A stretch of 64,000 nt of DNA. It comes from an uncultured Clostridia bacterium. GTDB taxonomy: Bacteria > Bacillota > Clostridia > Oscillospirales > Acutalibacteraceae. This document shows positions 54,405 to 63,924 of the stretch, piece after piece; positions within the stretch are counted from its first letter, which is position 1; each line of letters opens with the position of its first letter. The stretch covers positions 20,460 to 84,459 of the forward strand of contig CALWVN010000008.1 in NCBI GenBank assembly GCA_944384995.1. Direction: 5' to 3'. A model generated the notes under the pieces. It did no database searches, had not been told where the DNA came from, and was given only the letters and a program-made list of their open reading frames with translations. Position numbers and translations under genes: made by a program.

Positions 54405-54540
54405 CTGCGCACGTCCCTGCCCCCGCACATACGGGGCAAGAAGCATCCGCCGAATATTTCGATGACTTCTTCCTCGTCACCTGCCCGAATGCCGCTATGC
54501 GGCAACAGTGCATGGGTCTCCCCAGACAGGCCCGGCGCTA
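54405..54540 (-). ncRNA. glmS ribozyme
   Basis: Minus strand, just upstream of glmS. The core begins TAGCGCC at 54540 (self-cleavage is expected just before the G at 54538). Diagnostic segments follow: GACGAGGAAGAAG, ATCGAAATATTCGGCGGATG and the GC-rich P4 stem TGCCCCGTATGTGCGGGGGCA. These match the known glmS ribozyme, which cleaves its own mRNA when glucosamine-6-phosphate is high. The exact 3' end is my estimate. Confidence 0.9.
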
Positions 54541-54630
54541 TTTTCGATGGCACCCGAAAATTTCAAAAGGGCGTTCTCCTTTCTTTCGAATTTCGCGGCG
54601 GCGCGCACTTCCGCCTGCCGCTTTATTTGC

Positions 54631-54660
54631 ATTATATGCAATAATGCATAGCTTTGTCAA
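54631..54660 (-). promoter_or_regulatory. Promoter of the glmS ribozyme and gene
   Basis: On the minus strand TTGACA (54660-54655), 18 bases, TATAAT (54636-54631). Confidence 0.82.
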
Positions 54661-54751
54661 TCCAAAGAACGGGATTTTGTGGGAAAAAGCATAGATCCAT
54701 ACAAAATGGGGGCATACTGAAACAGGAAGATCCTTTTAGGAGGTGCTTGTA

Positions 54752-55591
54752 ATGACGCTTGCACACGCGCGCTTGGCGGCGCAGAAACGGATGCTTGAAA
54801 ACCGAGGGCGAATGACGGCGGTGTGGCTGTTCGGCGCAGCGGCAAAGCTTGTGCTGCTCTCCGGTCTCGGGATCAGCGTCTGCATGCTTGCCATGCTGTC
54901 CGGTTTTACAGAGCTTGGAAAAAATCCGTATCTGACCGCCGCGCTGTATGCGCTTTTCGCTGTGGGCGCGCTGCTGTCATCCGCGCTGTTTGCGCTGGTA
55001 TCCTTTTGTACGGCGCGCTGGTTTTACCGCAACGCGGGGCATGCGCAGCCGTTTGCTGCCTTTTTTGACCGCCTGACGCTGCGCTGCACGGTCAAGCTCG
55101 TCTACTTTTTTTGGCTGCGGCGGCTGCTCGGCGTTTTGCACTTCGTCGGGTATCTGCTGCCCTTTTTCATCGGCACCGGCGTTTTGTGGCTGACGCTTCG
55201 TGCACAAGGGATTACCCCGTTTCTGTTTTACGCCGTATGTGTGCTGCTGGCGGCATTTCTGATCACAGGGACGTATTTCGGTTTTGCCGCCGTGCAAAAG
55301 TATGCGTTCTGCGAAGCGCTGCTGACGCTTGACCCTACGCGCGGCGTGGTCGATACCCTGCGCGAAAGCCGCCGCCTCGCGCGGGGACTTTGCTTTGCCT
55401 GCACACGCGAACGGCTGCGGTTTTTTCCGTGGGCGCTGTTGTGCGTGCTGATCTTTCCTCTTCTTTATGTCGCGCCGTATTATCGGCAGAGTATAGGCTG
55501 CATGGCAAAAATCGTGTTAGACAGAAATCATCTAACGCCGCAAAGCCAAAAACCGATCGTATTTCTGTGCTTAGCGAAAAGCCCCGCATAA
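54752..55591 (+). CDS. Multi-span membrane protein of unknown function
   Basis: 279 residues from ATG 54752 with TAGGAGGT 8 bases upstream. The N-terminus is basic (LAAQKRMLENRGR), then about six hydrophobic segments (34-60, 68-95, 125-150, 160-190, 230-250) and a Gln/Pro/Lys tail. No family recognised. Its stop is 4 bases from the stop of the convergent EamA gene. Confidence 0.7.
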   Translation: MTLAHARLAAQKRMLENRGRMTAVWLFGAAAKLVLLSGLGISVCMLAMLSGFTELGKNPYLTAALYALFAVGALLSSALFALVSFCTARWFYRNAGHAQPFAAFFDRLTLRCTVKLVYFFWLRRLLGVLHFVGYLLPFFIGTGVLWLTLRAQGITPFLFYAVCVLLAAFLITGTYFGFAAVQKYAFCEALLTLDPTRGVVDTLRESRRLARGLCFACTRERLRFFPWALLCVLIFPLLYVAPYYRQSIGCMAKIVLDRNHLTPQSQKPIVFLCLAKSPA

Positions 55592-55595
55592 GGTG

Positions 55596-56486
55596 TCAAA
55601 GCAGCTGCAACAGCGTCCCCGCGACAAGCAGAACAAGTCCGAAAGCCGCTCGGCGGGACAGACTTTCTTTTAAGAATATGCGCGAGAAGATCACCGTCAC
55701 AACGACGCTCAATTTGTCAATGGGCACGACGACGCTTGTGAGCGCCTGCGGGTCGTGCAGTGCGCCGTAATAGCAAAGCCACGAAGCGCCGGTCGTAAGC
55801 CCCGAAAGCAGCAAAAAGACCCAGCTCTTTCGGTCGATCAAACGGATCTCCCGCTGCCGATGCTGCGCGAAAACAATGCCCCAGGCGAACACGAGTACCA
55901 CGATGGTGCGCAGCGCCGTACCGAGATTGGATTCCACGTCTGTGATCCCGATCCGTCCGAAGATCGCAGTCAAGCTTGCAAACAGTGCGGAAAGCAGTGC
56001 ACAGATCAGCCACTGCGGCTTTGCGGACTTCTGTGTGCCGCCGCCGGCCGAAGTTTGCGCGTCCTGAGCGGGGCGCTCTAACATGAGAAATGTGCCGGCG
56101 GCGATCAGCACAACGCCGGCGAGCTGCCAGATCCCGGGGCGTTCCCGTAAAAAGAGCATGGCGAGCAGCATGGTGAGCACCGTGGAAAACTTATCGACAG
56201 CGGCGACTTTTGCCACCTTGCCGAGTTGCAAAGCACGAAAATAAAACAGCCACGAAGCGCCCGTCGAAAGACCCGAAAGCACCAAAAAGATAAGCGTTTT
56301 CGGCGGAATCTCGGTCACAGTATCCTGCGATCCCACCAAAAATACCATAAGCCAGGAAAAGATGAGCACAACACCGGTGCGCAGCGCGGTCGCCACATTG
56401 GAATTGACCTTTTGAATGCCGCATTTGGCGAGGATCGCAGTAGCGCCTGCAAACAGCGCCGACAAAAACGCAAGAACGATCCACAC
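55596..56486 (-). CDS. EamA/DMT-family transporter
   Basis: 296 residues from GTG 56486, chosen because AAAAGGAGA lies 9 bases upstream; the open frame to 56561 adds a basic, non-hydrophobic piece. Ten membrane spans in two EamA halves, each starting LALLSALFAG... (VWIVLAFLSALFAGATAILAKCGI; LICALLSALFASLTAIFGRIGI) and carrying a GLSTGASWLFYFRAL / GLTTGASWLCYYGAL repeat. A metabolite exporter or importer of unknown substrate. Confidence 0.9.
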   Translation of the reverse strand: MWIVLAFLSALFAGATAILAKCGIQKVNSNVATALRTGVVLIFSWLMVFLVGSQDTVTEIPPKTLIFLVLSGLSTGASWLFYFRALQLGKVAKVAAVDKFSTVLTMLLAMLFLRERPGIWQLAGVVLIAAGTFLMLERPAQDAQTSAGGGTQKSAKPQWLICALLSALFASLTAIFGRIGITDVESNLGTALRTIVVLVFAWGIVFAQHRQREIRLIDRKSWVFLLLSGLTTGASWLCYYGALHDPQALTSVVVPIDKLSVVVTVIFSRIFLKESLSRRAAFGLVLLVAGTLLQLL

Positions 56487-56524
56487 GTACAGTCGTCTCC
56501 TTTTGGATGGATTCTCTGCTTTAC

Positions 56525-56552
56525 AGTATATTCTGTTCCCGCAAAAAGTCAA
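56525..56552 (-). promoter_or_regulatory. Promoter of the EamA transporter
   Basis: On the minus strand TTGACT (56552-56547), 16 bases, TATACT (56530-56525). Confidence 0.65.
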
Positions 56553-56569
56553 TTTTGCCAAGCGGAGGA

Positions 56570-56598
56570 TTGAAAAGCGGAAACTTTGGCGGTAGGAT
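56570..56598 (+). promoter_or_regulatory. Candidate promoter of the acyltransferase gene
   Basis: TTGAAA (56570-56575), 17 bases, TAGGAT (56593-56598), about 90 bases upstream of 56686. Confidence 0.5.
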
Positions 56599-56685
56599 TA
56601 ATATGCAGTTTACAGCACCGTACAGCGGACAAAACGCTGTGCGGCGCGTCTTTCTTGGTGTAAACGGTTTTCAGGAGGAAGACGT

Positions 56686-57945
56686 ATGCCCAAGCAATAC
56701 AAAATCGACTCCGTTTCCAACCTCTACCCGGCCATGGGCGGCTATGTGTTCCGCCTGTGCGCGGTGCTGCGCGAGGATATTGACGCGGCGCTCCTGCGCC
56801 GTGCGGTGCGCCACGTTGCGCCGCAGTTCCCGATCATGTGCTCGCACCTCGAGCGCACCTTTATGAGCTATGTCCATGTGGCGGCGACGGATCTGGATGT
56901 GGTCTCCTACGGCGAACCGCTGATCCACAGCCCCGATATGTTTGATACCGAAAAACCGAGCTTTCGCCTGTATGTGCGGGGCAAGCGGCTTGCTATGGAC
57001 GTGTTCCACGGTAATGCCGACGGTGTTGCGGCGGTCACGTTTTTGAAAGCGCTGACGACTGCTTATTGCTGTTTTGCGGCAGGCGTGCCCGCGCCGCCGG
57101 CAATCGTGCCGAAGGCGGAAGTGCTTGAAGACCCGTACAAGCAGTATTATAAACCCGCCAAGGCGGCGTCCCTGCTCGAAAAGGAATCCTACCGCATGCG
57201 TCTGCCCGTGCCGAAAAACGGCGGATTTTATGTACGTTTTTCGAGCTTTTCCATGTTGGGTTCCGACATCAAGCCCGTCACAAAGCCGCACGGGTGCACG
57301 GTCAACGATTTTTTGTGCGCCGCCGTGTATTTTGCCATCCTGCGCGCGACGGATGCGGAAAAAAGCGGGCTGCCCGTAACGATCTCGGTGCCTTTGGATC
57401 TGCGGACGTTTTACGGCTCACATACCCAGCGCAATTTCGCCTTTTACATAAACGCGCGCTTACACGCTTCGGAATGTGCGAACGATTTTGTCCGCGCCAT
57501 GCAGAGCGTGCACAGCCAAGTGCGCGCCGCCGCCGCAGAAAAGGGCGTGCGCGCAGGCGTTGCAACGACCTATCTTGCCGCCAATAATCCCGCTACGCGC
57601 CTTGTGCCGCGCGCGGTGCGGGAACACGCCATCCGCAAGGTGTACCGCCACGTAGCAGGCAATTCCATCACCACCACGCTCTCGAACCTCGGCGCACATA
57701 CGCTCGAAGGACCCGCAAAGGATATGGTCGAGCGTTTTGAGATCTATCTCGGCGCGGGGTACGGCGGCATCAACACCTCGGCGGTGGGCTTAGGGGATCA
57801 GGTTACGCTTTGCGTGGCCTGCGGCAGCGACAGCACCGTATATGAGCAGGCGCTTCTCGACGTGCTGAAAGAGCAGGGCGTGCCCTGCAAATGGGAGCAC
57901 TTCGCCTACAAAAATCGGGAACTTGTGGAGGAGTGCGCCGACTGA
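56686..57945 (+). CDS. Condensation-domain-like acyltransferase
   Basis: 419 residues. An acyl/alcohol transferase fold related to PapA, alcohol acetyltransferases and NRPS condensation domains: the active-site motif HxxxDG is present as VFHGNADGVAAVTFLKAL near residue 110, and the second-domain segments TVNDFLCAAVYFAILRA and the DLRTFYGSHTQRNFAFYI strand are clear. Substrate unknown; a CoA- or lipid-linked acyl transfer is likely. Start ATG 56686 after AGGAGGAAG. Confidence 0.82.
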   Translation: MPKQYKIDSVSNLYPAMGGYVFRLCAVLREDIDAALLRRAVRHVAPQFPIMCSHLERTFMSYVHVAATDLDVVSYGEPLIHSPDMFDTEKPSFRLYVRGKRLAMDVFHGNADGVAAVTFLKALTTAYCCFAAGVPAPPAIVPKAEVLEDPYKQYYKPAKAASLLEKESYRMRLPVPKNGGFYVRFSSFSMLGSDIKPVTKPHGCTVNDFLCAAVYFAILRATDAEKSGLPVTISVPLDLRTFYGSHTQRNFAFYINARLHASECANDFVRAMQSVHSQVRAAAAEKGVRAGVATTYLAANNPATRLVPRAVREHAIRKVYRHVAGNSITTTLSNLGAHTLEGPAKDMVERFEIYLGAGYGGINTSAVGLGDQVTLCVACGSDSTVYEQALLDVLKEQGVPCKWEHFAYKNRELVEECAD

Positions 57946-57961
57946 TTCGCAAAATTCCCAC

Positions 57962-57990
57962 TTGACAAATCAAAAGCATGCGCATATAAT
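57962..57990 (+). promoter_or_regulatory. Sigma-A promoter of the leuA T-box
   Basis: TTGACA (57962-57967), 17 bases, TATAAT (57985-57990), both consensus. Confidence 0.9.
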
Positions 57991-57997
57991 GAAAAAA

Positions 57998-58279
57998 CCA
58001 ATAGAATATCGCCTGTCAAAGACTGTGAAGGAAATAAGGCAAATCGGAAGGTTTCAGAGAGCTGCCGTGTGGTGCGAGGCAGTACGGAAGGTTTGCGCAT
58101 AGCTCGTTCCGGAGTCGCCTAACTGAAAGCATAGGTTAGGACGGTTGACCTCGTTATTCGGTCAGACCTTGTTGGAGGTCGTCAGAGGGCGGCGTTTTCG
58201 CCGCTGAATTAGGGTGGTACCGCGTGGAATTTTCCTCGCCCCTGTTTTGCCGAACGGCAGAATGCGGGCGATTTTTTTA
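57998..58279 (+). promoter_or_regulatory. T-box riboswitch, probably Leu, upstream of leuA
   Basis: Starts after the promoter; contains a stem I with CAGAGAG, the T-box core GGGTGGTACCGCG at 58212-58224, and a terminator TCGCCC / GGGCGA with seven Ts (58236-58278). Before the closing strand TTCC at 58107 lies CTC (58103-58105), a Leu codon, as expected for the leuA leader. Uncharged tRNA-Leu would turn on the operon. Confidence 0.9.
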
Positions 58280-58308
58280 TTGTAATTTAGAAAAGGAGAA
58301 CACATGAG

Positions 58309-60042
58309 ATGAAAACGAACAAGTATTTCCCGTTTGTGCCCGTAGACATTCCCGACCGCACATGGCCCACAAAAACCATCGAAAAAGCGCCGGTCTGGTG
58401 CTCGGTCGATCTGCGCGACGGCAATCAGGCGCTCATTGACCCGATGAATTTGGAAGAAAAGCTCGAGATGTTCCAGACGCTCGTGGACATCGGCATCAAA
58501 GAGATCGAGGTCGGCTTCCCGTCCGCGTCCGAGACGGAATATGAGATCCTGCGCACGCTTATCGAAGGCAATTATATCCCTGATGATGTGACCATCCAGG
58601 TGCTCGTGCAGTGTCGCGAACACCTCATCAAACGGACGTTTGAGGCGGTGGAGGGCGCGAAAAACGTCATCATCCATTTCTATAACTCCACCTCAACTTT
58701 GCAGCGCAAGGTCGTGTTCAAAAAGGATATGGACGGTATTACGGACATCGCCGTCAGCGGCGCGCGGCTGGTTAAAAAGCTCTCCGACGAATTGATGCAG
58801 CATTCCGACATCCACATCCGCTATGAGTATTCGCCCGAAAGCTTTTCGGGCACGGAACCGGATTATGCCGTCGAAATCTGCCAGCGCGTGCTTGACGAGC
58901 TCGGCGCGACGCCCGAAAACCCGGTCATCCTCAACCTGCCGAGCACCGTCGAGGGCAGCACGCCCAACGGCTATGCCGACCAGATCGAGTATTTCTGCCG
59001 CCATTTGAAGGATCGTGACAGCGCCATCATCAGCCTGCACCCGCACAATGACCGCGGCACGGCGGTCGCGGCGGCGGAGCTGGGGCTGCTTGCGGGCGCG
59101 GACCGCATCGAGGGCACGCTGTTCGGCAACGGCGAGCGCACGGGCAATGTCGACCTTGTGACGCTGGCGCTCAATATGTATACGCAGAACGTGGACTGCA
59201 AGCTGGATTTCTCGAACATCAACCATGTCAAAGAGGTCTATGAGCGTACCACAAAAATGCAGGTCGGTCCCCGCCAGCCGTATGCGGGCGAGCTTGTGTT
59301 CACGGCGTTCTCGGGCTCGCATCAGGATGCCATCAACAAGGGCAAGGCCTATATGGCGGAAACATACTCCGACCGCTGGGAGGTGCCGTATCTGCCCATC
59401 GACCCCGCGGACGTCGGGCGCGAATACGAGCCGATCATCCGCATCAACAGCCAGTCCGGCAAGGGCGGTGCGGCATATGTGATGCACGAGTTCGGCTTCA
59501 AGATGCCCAAAGCGATGCACCCCGAATTCGGCGCGGTCGTGCAGGCGGCGTGCGAGAAAACGGGCAAGGAATTAAAAGGGCAGGAGGTTTTCGACCTCTT
59601 TATCGAGGAATACCGCAACGTCTGCGGGCCGTATAAGCTCCTGCGCCATAAGTTCAGCGAAGAAAAAGAGGAGCACGAGGCGCTTACCAAGGTGCATTTC
59701 ACCGGTACGCTGCAATATAACGGCGACGCGCCCGTGGAGATCGAGGGCACGGGTTCCGGTCCCATCGAAGCGTTCTGCCAGGCGCTCAACAAGATCGGCT
59801 TGCAGGAGTACCGCTTTGTGGATTACAGCGAACACGCCATTTCCCGCGGCAGCGACTCCAAGGCGGTCAGCTACATCCACATCCAGAATCCCGAGGGCAA
59901 GGATGTGTTCGGCATCGGGATTTCCCACAACATCAACTATGCCTCGATGAAGGGCCTTCTGTGCGCGATCAACCGCTGCCAGAAGAACTGTGTGCGCGCG
60001 CCGCAGCCGCCGATCTTTGAACCTGCGGAGGGCGCAAAATAA
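58309..60042 (+). CDS. leuA: 2-isopropylmalate synthase
   Basis: First committed step of leucine synthesis: acetyl-CoA and 2-ketoisovalerate give 2-isopropylmalate. 577 residues, the long (LeuA type 2) form. TIM-barrel with the metal-binding start SVDLRDGNQALIDPM, the HPHNDRG motif (SLHPHNDRGTAVAAAELG), GNGERTGN, and the C-terminal LeuA allosteric dimer domain (about 425-577) for leucine feedback. ATG 58309 after AAAAGGAG. First gene after the T-box. Confidence 0.95.
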   Translation: MKTNKYFPFVPVDIPDRTWPTKTIEKAPVWCSVDLRDGNQALIDPMNLEEKLEMFQTLVDIGIKEIEVGFPSASETEYEILRTLIEGNYIPDDVTIQVLVQCREHLIKRTFEAVEGAKNVIIHFYNSTSTLQRKVVFKKDMDGITDIAVSGARLVKKLSDELMQHSDIHIRYEYSPESFSGTEPDYAVEICQRVLDELGATPENPVILNLPSTVEGSTPNGYADQIEYFCRHLKDRDSAIISLHPHNDRGTAVAAAELGLLAGADRIEGTLFGNGERTGNVDLVTLALNMYTQNVDCKLDFSNINHVKEVYERTTKMQVGPRQPYAGELVFTAFSGSHQDAINKGKAYMAETYSDRWEVPYLPIDPADVGREYEPIIRINSQSGKGGAAYVMHEFGFKMPKAMHPEFGAVVQAACEKTGKELKGQEVFDLFIEEYRNVCGPYKLLRHKFSEEKEEHEALTKVHFTGTLQYNGDAPVEIEGTGSGPIEAFCQALNKIGLQEYRFVDYSEHAISRGSDSKAVSYIHIQNPEGKDVFGIGISHNINYASMKGLLCAINRCQKNCVRAPQPPIFEPAEGAK

Positions 60043-60043
60043 A

Positions 60044-60802
60044 ATGAATATCCAATGGGACGCGGGCAAATACGCGCAGGATTTTGCCTTTGTGCCGAAA
60101 TACGGGGAGGCGCTTTTGGCGCTGCTGGATCGGGAAAAGGCAAACACGGTGCTGGACCTCGGCTGCGGCGGCGGGGCGTTGACCGAACAGCTTGTGCAGG
60201 CGGGGTATGCCGTCTGCGGCATGGACGCAGATGCAGAACAGCTCAAGCTCGCGCGGCAGCGCTGCCCGAACGTCCGCTTTTTCCAAGGCGACGCGACGGA
60301 TTTTACGCTGGAAACGCCCGTGGACGCGGTATTTTCCAACGCGGTGCTGCACTGGATCGACCGCGAACGCCAGCCGGATGCGCTTCGCTGCATCTCCCGT
60401 GCGCTGCGCGCGGGCGGGCAGTTCGTCTTTGAAATGGGCGGCGCGGGCTGCGGCGCGCAGATCCACAGTGCGCTGCGGCGTGCTTTCGAAGGGCGCGGCT
60501 TAGCGTATCACATGCCGTTCTATTTCCCGACGGTTGGGGAATACGCCCCGCTTTTGGAGCAGGCGGACTTTCGCGTGACGTACGCGACGCTGTTTGACCG
60601 CCCGACGCCGTTAAAAGGGGAACAGGGCATGGAAGGCTGGATTCGGATGTTTGTAAAAGAACCGTTTGCGGCGATCCCGCCAATGCTGGCGGACGAGATC
60701 ATCCGCGAAGCCGTCGAAGCCCTGCGCCCGAGCTTATATCAAAACGGCGTGTGGACGGCGGATTATGTACGCCTGCGGTGCAAGGCAGAAAAACAAGCAT
60801 AA
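60044..60802 (+). CDS. Class I SAM methyltransferase inside the leu operon
   Basis: 252 residues from ATG 60044 (GGAGGGCG upstream). SAM-binding motif [16 protein letters not shown], motif [28 protein letters not shown] (motif IV) and a C-terminal cap. Most like the trans-aconitate methyltransferase (Tam/Tmt1) group. It lies 1 base after leuA and 14 before leuB; yeast Tmt1 is known to methylate 3-isopropylmalate, the substrate of LeuB. A role in that pathway is inference. Confidence 0.8.
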   Translation: MNIQWDAGKYAQDFAFVPKYGEALLALLDREKANTVLDLGCGGGALTEQLVQAGYAVCGMDADAEQLKLARQRCPNVRFFQGDATDFTLETPVDAVFSNAVLHWIDRERQPDALRCISRALRAGGQFVFEMGGAGCGAQIHSALRRAFEGRGLAYHMPFYFPTVGEYAPLLEQADFRVTYATLFDRPTPLKGEQGMEGWIRMFVKEPFAAIPPMLADEIIREAVEALRPSLYQNGVWTADYVRLRCKAEKQA

Positions 60803-60816
60803 AAAGGAGCAATATA

Positions 60817-61887
60817 ATGAGAGAGCATAAGATCGTGGTGTTAAAGGGCGACGGCATCGGCCCCGAGATCGTGGACGAGGCGCTGAAGGTCTTGGATGCC
60901 GCCGGGGAAAAATTCGGATTCAAAATGGTCTGTGACGAGCGGCTGATGGGCGGTGCGGCGATCGACGCGACCGGTGTGCCGCTGCCGCAGGAGACCGTAG
61001 ACGCCTGTAAGGCGGCGGACTGCGTGTTTTTGGGCGCGGTCGGCGGCCCGAAATGGGACAGCCAGCCCGGGTCCAACCGCCCCGAAGCGGGACTTCTGGG
61101 TATTCGCAGCGCGCTGGGGCTGTATGCGAATTTGCGCCCCGCGACGATTTTCAAGCCGCTTAAGAGCGCATCGCCCATTAAGGATGAGATCATCGGCGAC
61201 AGCATGGATATCCTCATCGTCCGCGAGCTTACGGGCGGCATCTACTTCGGCAAACGCGGCACGGGCGAGGAAAACGGAGTCGCCTTTGCCTACGACACCG
61301 AGCAGTATTCCGTGCCGGAGATCCGCCGCATCGCGAAGACTGCCTTTGAAATGGCGATGAAGCGCAATAAAAAGCTGACGAGCGTCGACAAGGCGAATGT
61401 GCTGGATTCTTCGCGGCTGTGGCGCAAAACGGTCATCGAAATGTCCGCCGACTACCCGGAGGTCGAGCTCAACCATATGTATGTGGACAACTGCGCCATG
61501 CAGCTTGTGCGCAACCCCAAGCAGTTCGACGTGATCGTGACGTCCAACATGTTCGGCGATATCTTGTCGGACGAGGCATCCATGATTTCGGGCTCGATCG
61601 GCATGCTCGCTTCTGCGTCTCTCGCGGAAGGCAAGTTCGGGCTTTACGAGCCCATCCACGGTTCCGCGCCCGACATCGCGGGGCAGGGGATCGCAAACCC
61701 GCTTGCCACGATCCTCTCCGCGGCGATGATGCTGCGGTACTCACTCGACGAGCCGCAGGCGGCGTCGGCGATCGAAAGCGCGGTGAATGCGGCACTTGAA
61801 ACGGTGCGCACACCCGATATTTATGAAGAGGGCTTCCGTAAGGTCTCTACTTCCGAAATGGGCGATGCGGTCGCTTCCCTGCTGTAA
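60817..61887 (+). CDS. leuB: 3-isopropylmalate dehydrogenase
   Basis: Oxidative decarboxylation in leucine synthesis. 356 residues with [44 protein letters not shown], the [35 protein letters not shown] metal/NAD segment and [14 protein letters not shown]. The Arg/Glu pattern fits isopropylmalate rather than isocitrate. leuC and leuD are not next to it and must lie elsewhere. Confidence 0.96.
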   Translation: MREHKIVVLKGDGIGPEIVDEALKVLDAAGEKFGFKMVCDERLMGGAAIDATGVPLPQETVDACKAADCVFLGAVGGPKWDSQPGSNRPEAGLLGIRSALGLYANLRPATIFKPLKSASPIKDEIIGDSMDILIVRELTGGIYFGKRGTGEENGVAFAYDTEQYSVPEIRRIAKTAFEMAMKRNKKLTSVDKANVLDSSRLWRKTVIEMSADYPEVELNHMYVDNCAMQLVRNPKQFDVIVTSNMFGDILSDEASMISGSIGMLASASLAEGKFGLYEPIHGSAPDIAGQGIANPLATILSAAMMLRYSLDEPQAASAIESAVNAALETVRTPDIYEEGFRKVSTSEMGDAVASLL

Positions 61888-61913
61888 GCAAAGTCAATCC
61901 AAAATAAAGAACA

Positions 61914-61948
61914 GGCGGGCACTTCTTTCTCGGAAGCGCCCGCCTTTC
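61914..61948 (+). terminator. Terminator after leuB
   Basis: Stem GGCGGGC / GCCCGCC with an inner CTTC / GAAG stem, 26 bases after the stop, with a short T run. Confidence 0.78.
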
Positions 61949-62012
61949 ACGCATACGCCCGCCGTGCACGTCATACGATGGTATCGGTTTTGTGTACAAG
62001 AGGAGGGTGTGT

Positions 62013-63044
62013 ATGCGGGGTGCGGAGGTGTTGCGGCTGCTTGCGGGGCTCGCGCTGTTTTTATATGGGATGCAGATGATGAGTACGGGGCTTGAGAAAG
62101 CGGCGGGCGAGCGTCTGCAAAAGCTGCTTTCGAAGCTGACCGCCCGCCCGCTTGCGGGGATGCTCGTCGGCACAGGGGTTACCGCCGTCATCCAGTCCTC
62201 CTCTGCGGTGACGGTCATGGTCGTCGGCTTTGTGAACGCGGGGGTGATGACGCTCAAACAAGCGGTCAGCGTCATCATGGGTGCGAACATCGGCACGACC
62301 GTCACAGGCCAGCTCGTCGCGCTCGATTTCGGGCAGCTCGCACCTATCTTCGCGATCTGCGGCGTGTTCGCCGCGGTCTTTTTGAAGCGCCGTACCCCGC
62401 GGCTCTGCGGGCAGGTGGCGGCGGGGCTCGGCTTTTTGTTCCTCGGCATGACCGAAATGAGCGAGGCCCTCGCGCCGCTTGCGCAGTCGCCGCAGTTTAT
62501 CCGCTTGCTCACCTCGTTCGAAAGTCCGCTGCTCGGCATTCTCGCGGGCACCGTGTTTACGGCGGTCATTCAATCCTCGTCTGCCGCCGTCGGCATCTTA
62601 CAGGCGCTCGCGGCAAACGGCCTGATCGGCGCGGATGCTGCTGTGTATGTGCTGTTTGGGCAGAATATCGGCACCTGCATCACAGCAGCGCTCGCCGCCG
62701 TCGGGATTTCCCAAAACGCCAAGCGCGCGGCGGCGGTGCATATTTTGTTTAATGTCATAGGCACGGCGATCTTTACGCCGTTGTGTATGGCAATGCCGCT
62801 TCCCGAGCTGATGCAGGCGCTCGCCCCCGGCGACCCCGCTGCGCAGATCGCGCATTTCCACACCCTGTTCAACATAGCAAGCACGCTGCTGCTGTTCCCG
62901 TTCGGCGGCGCGCTCGCCCGCCTTTCGGAACGGCTCCTGCCGGATGAAAAACGGTGCCGACCGCGCCGCAACTGTAGGCTGCGCCCAAAAAATGGGATTT
63001 GCAACATGCGAACATCGCATAAAACAGAAGCCCCCACCTTTTAG
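62013..63044 (+). CDS. Na/Pi cotransporter family protein
   Basis: 343 residues from ATG 62013 (AGGAGGGTG upstream). Two inverted Na_Pi_cotrans repeats, each with the QSSS motif: TAVIQSSSAVTVMVVGFVNAG and TAVIQSSSAAVGILQALAANG, and GANIGTTVTG / GQNIGTCITA. About eight membrane spans. No C-terminal PhoU-like domain. The last 35 residues (after LLPDEK) are Arg/Cys-rich and unlike the family, and the stop lies in a small stem-loop beside the recombinase gene, so the true C-terminus may have been replaced by an inserted element. Confidence 0.85.
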   Translation: MRGAEVLRLLAGLALFLYGMQMMSTGLEKAAGERLQKLLSKLTARPLAGMLVGTGVTAVIQSSSAVTVMVVGFVNAGVMTLKQAVSVIMGANIGTTVTGQLVALDFGQLAPIFAICGVFAAVFLKRRTPRLCGQVAAGLGFLFLGMTEMSEALAPLAQSPQFIRLLTSFESPLLGILAGTVFTAVIQSSSAAVGILQALAANGLIGADAAVYVLFGQNIGTCITAALAAVGISQNAKRAAAVHILFNVIGTAIFTPLCMAMPLPELMQALAPGDPAAQIAHFHTLFNIASTLLLFPFGGALARLSERLLPDEKRCRPRRNCRLRPKNGICNMRTSHKTEAPTF

Positions 63045-63103
63045 TGGGTGGTCTTAGGGATTAACTTCCCTGGAAAATTTCGGCATAGTCGTTTTTATAG
63101 CGG

Positions 63104-63924
63104 CTATGCCGTTTTTTCATTCGTTGATGCGTCCGGCAAGGTGAACTCACCGATGCAGTTGTATATGATTTTGATGCGTTGCACTCGATGCCCATCGACT
63201 TTCTCAGCTTTGTACACATAAACCTTCTCTATGAACTCTCGGATAATTTCTGATGTGAGTTCAGGGATTTCGGTGTACTTGCGTACCAAGGAAAGGAAGT
63301 GATCGGCGTTGAGTGCTGTTTCTTTTTCCGCAGAAATGGCTGTCCGCAGTTCTGCTACCCTCTGCTCAAGGGTATGTTGTTCCGCTTCGTAGTTAGCGGT
63401 CATCTTGGCAAAACGCTCGTCCGTGATTTTCCCCTCAAGGTTATCCTCGTAGAGCTTTTGGATGATTTCATCCAGTTTGCGGATACGCTGTGTGGCTTGC
63501 TCCAACTCACGCTTGTTTTCACGCAGGCTTCTGTCGAGTGCCACTTTTGTTTTGCTCGTGACCATTTCCAAGAATTCAGCCTCGTGGTCTTTTGCAAAAG
63601 CGGTGATTCTGCGGATATCATCAAGCAAGGCTTCTTCAATGACTACGTTGCGGATTTGGTGAGAACTGCACCCACCCTTAATTTTGCGGTAGGTGGCACA
63701 AACGAAGTATTCTTTGCTGTGTTCCCATCCACGTCCTCGCACCTGGTACAGCTTGGCACCGCAATCGGCACAGAACAGCATACCGGAGAGGATCGGCATT
63801 TCACCCATCGGCGTGACCTTGCGCCGTCCATCACGAATCTTCTGCACGATTTCAAATACCGCTTCGTCCACAATGGCTTCGTGGGTATTCTTGAAAATCT
63901 GCCACTCGGAAGGGTCGTTGTGCA
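63104..63924 (-). pseudogene. Large serine recombinase, C-terminal part
   Basis: About 273 residues of the C-terminal half of a large serine recombinase: ...NDPSEWQIFKNTHEAIVDEAVFEIVQ..., the recombinase zinc ribbon (LFCADCGAKL ... FVCATYRKIKGGCSSH), a coiled coil (about 130-210, ELEQATQRIRKLDEIIQKL) and a DUF4368-like end (YVYKAEKVDGHRVQRIKIIYN). The catalytic N-terminal resolvase domain is not in the window. The frame stays open to 64000, but the residues before NDPSEW (KCVNHVVAHFVNHVALDM) do not look like this family, so I think that it is interrupted at about 63925. Confidence 0.75.

Noticed and set aside
54303-54446. N-terminal extension of glmS
   Set aside because: It would hide the catalytic Cys and runs through the ribozyme; ATG 54302 gives MCGIVGYIG.
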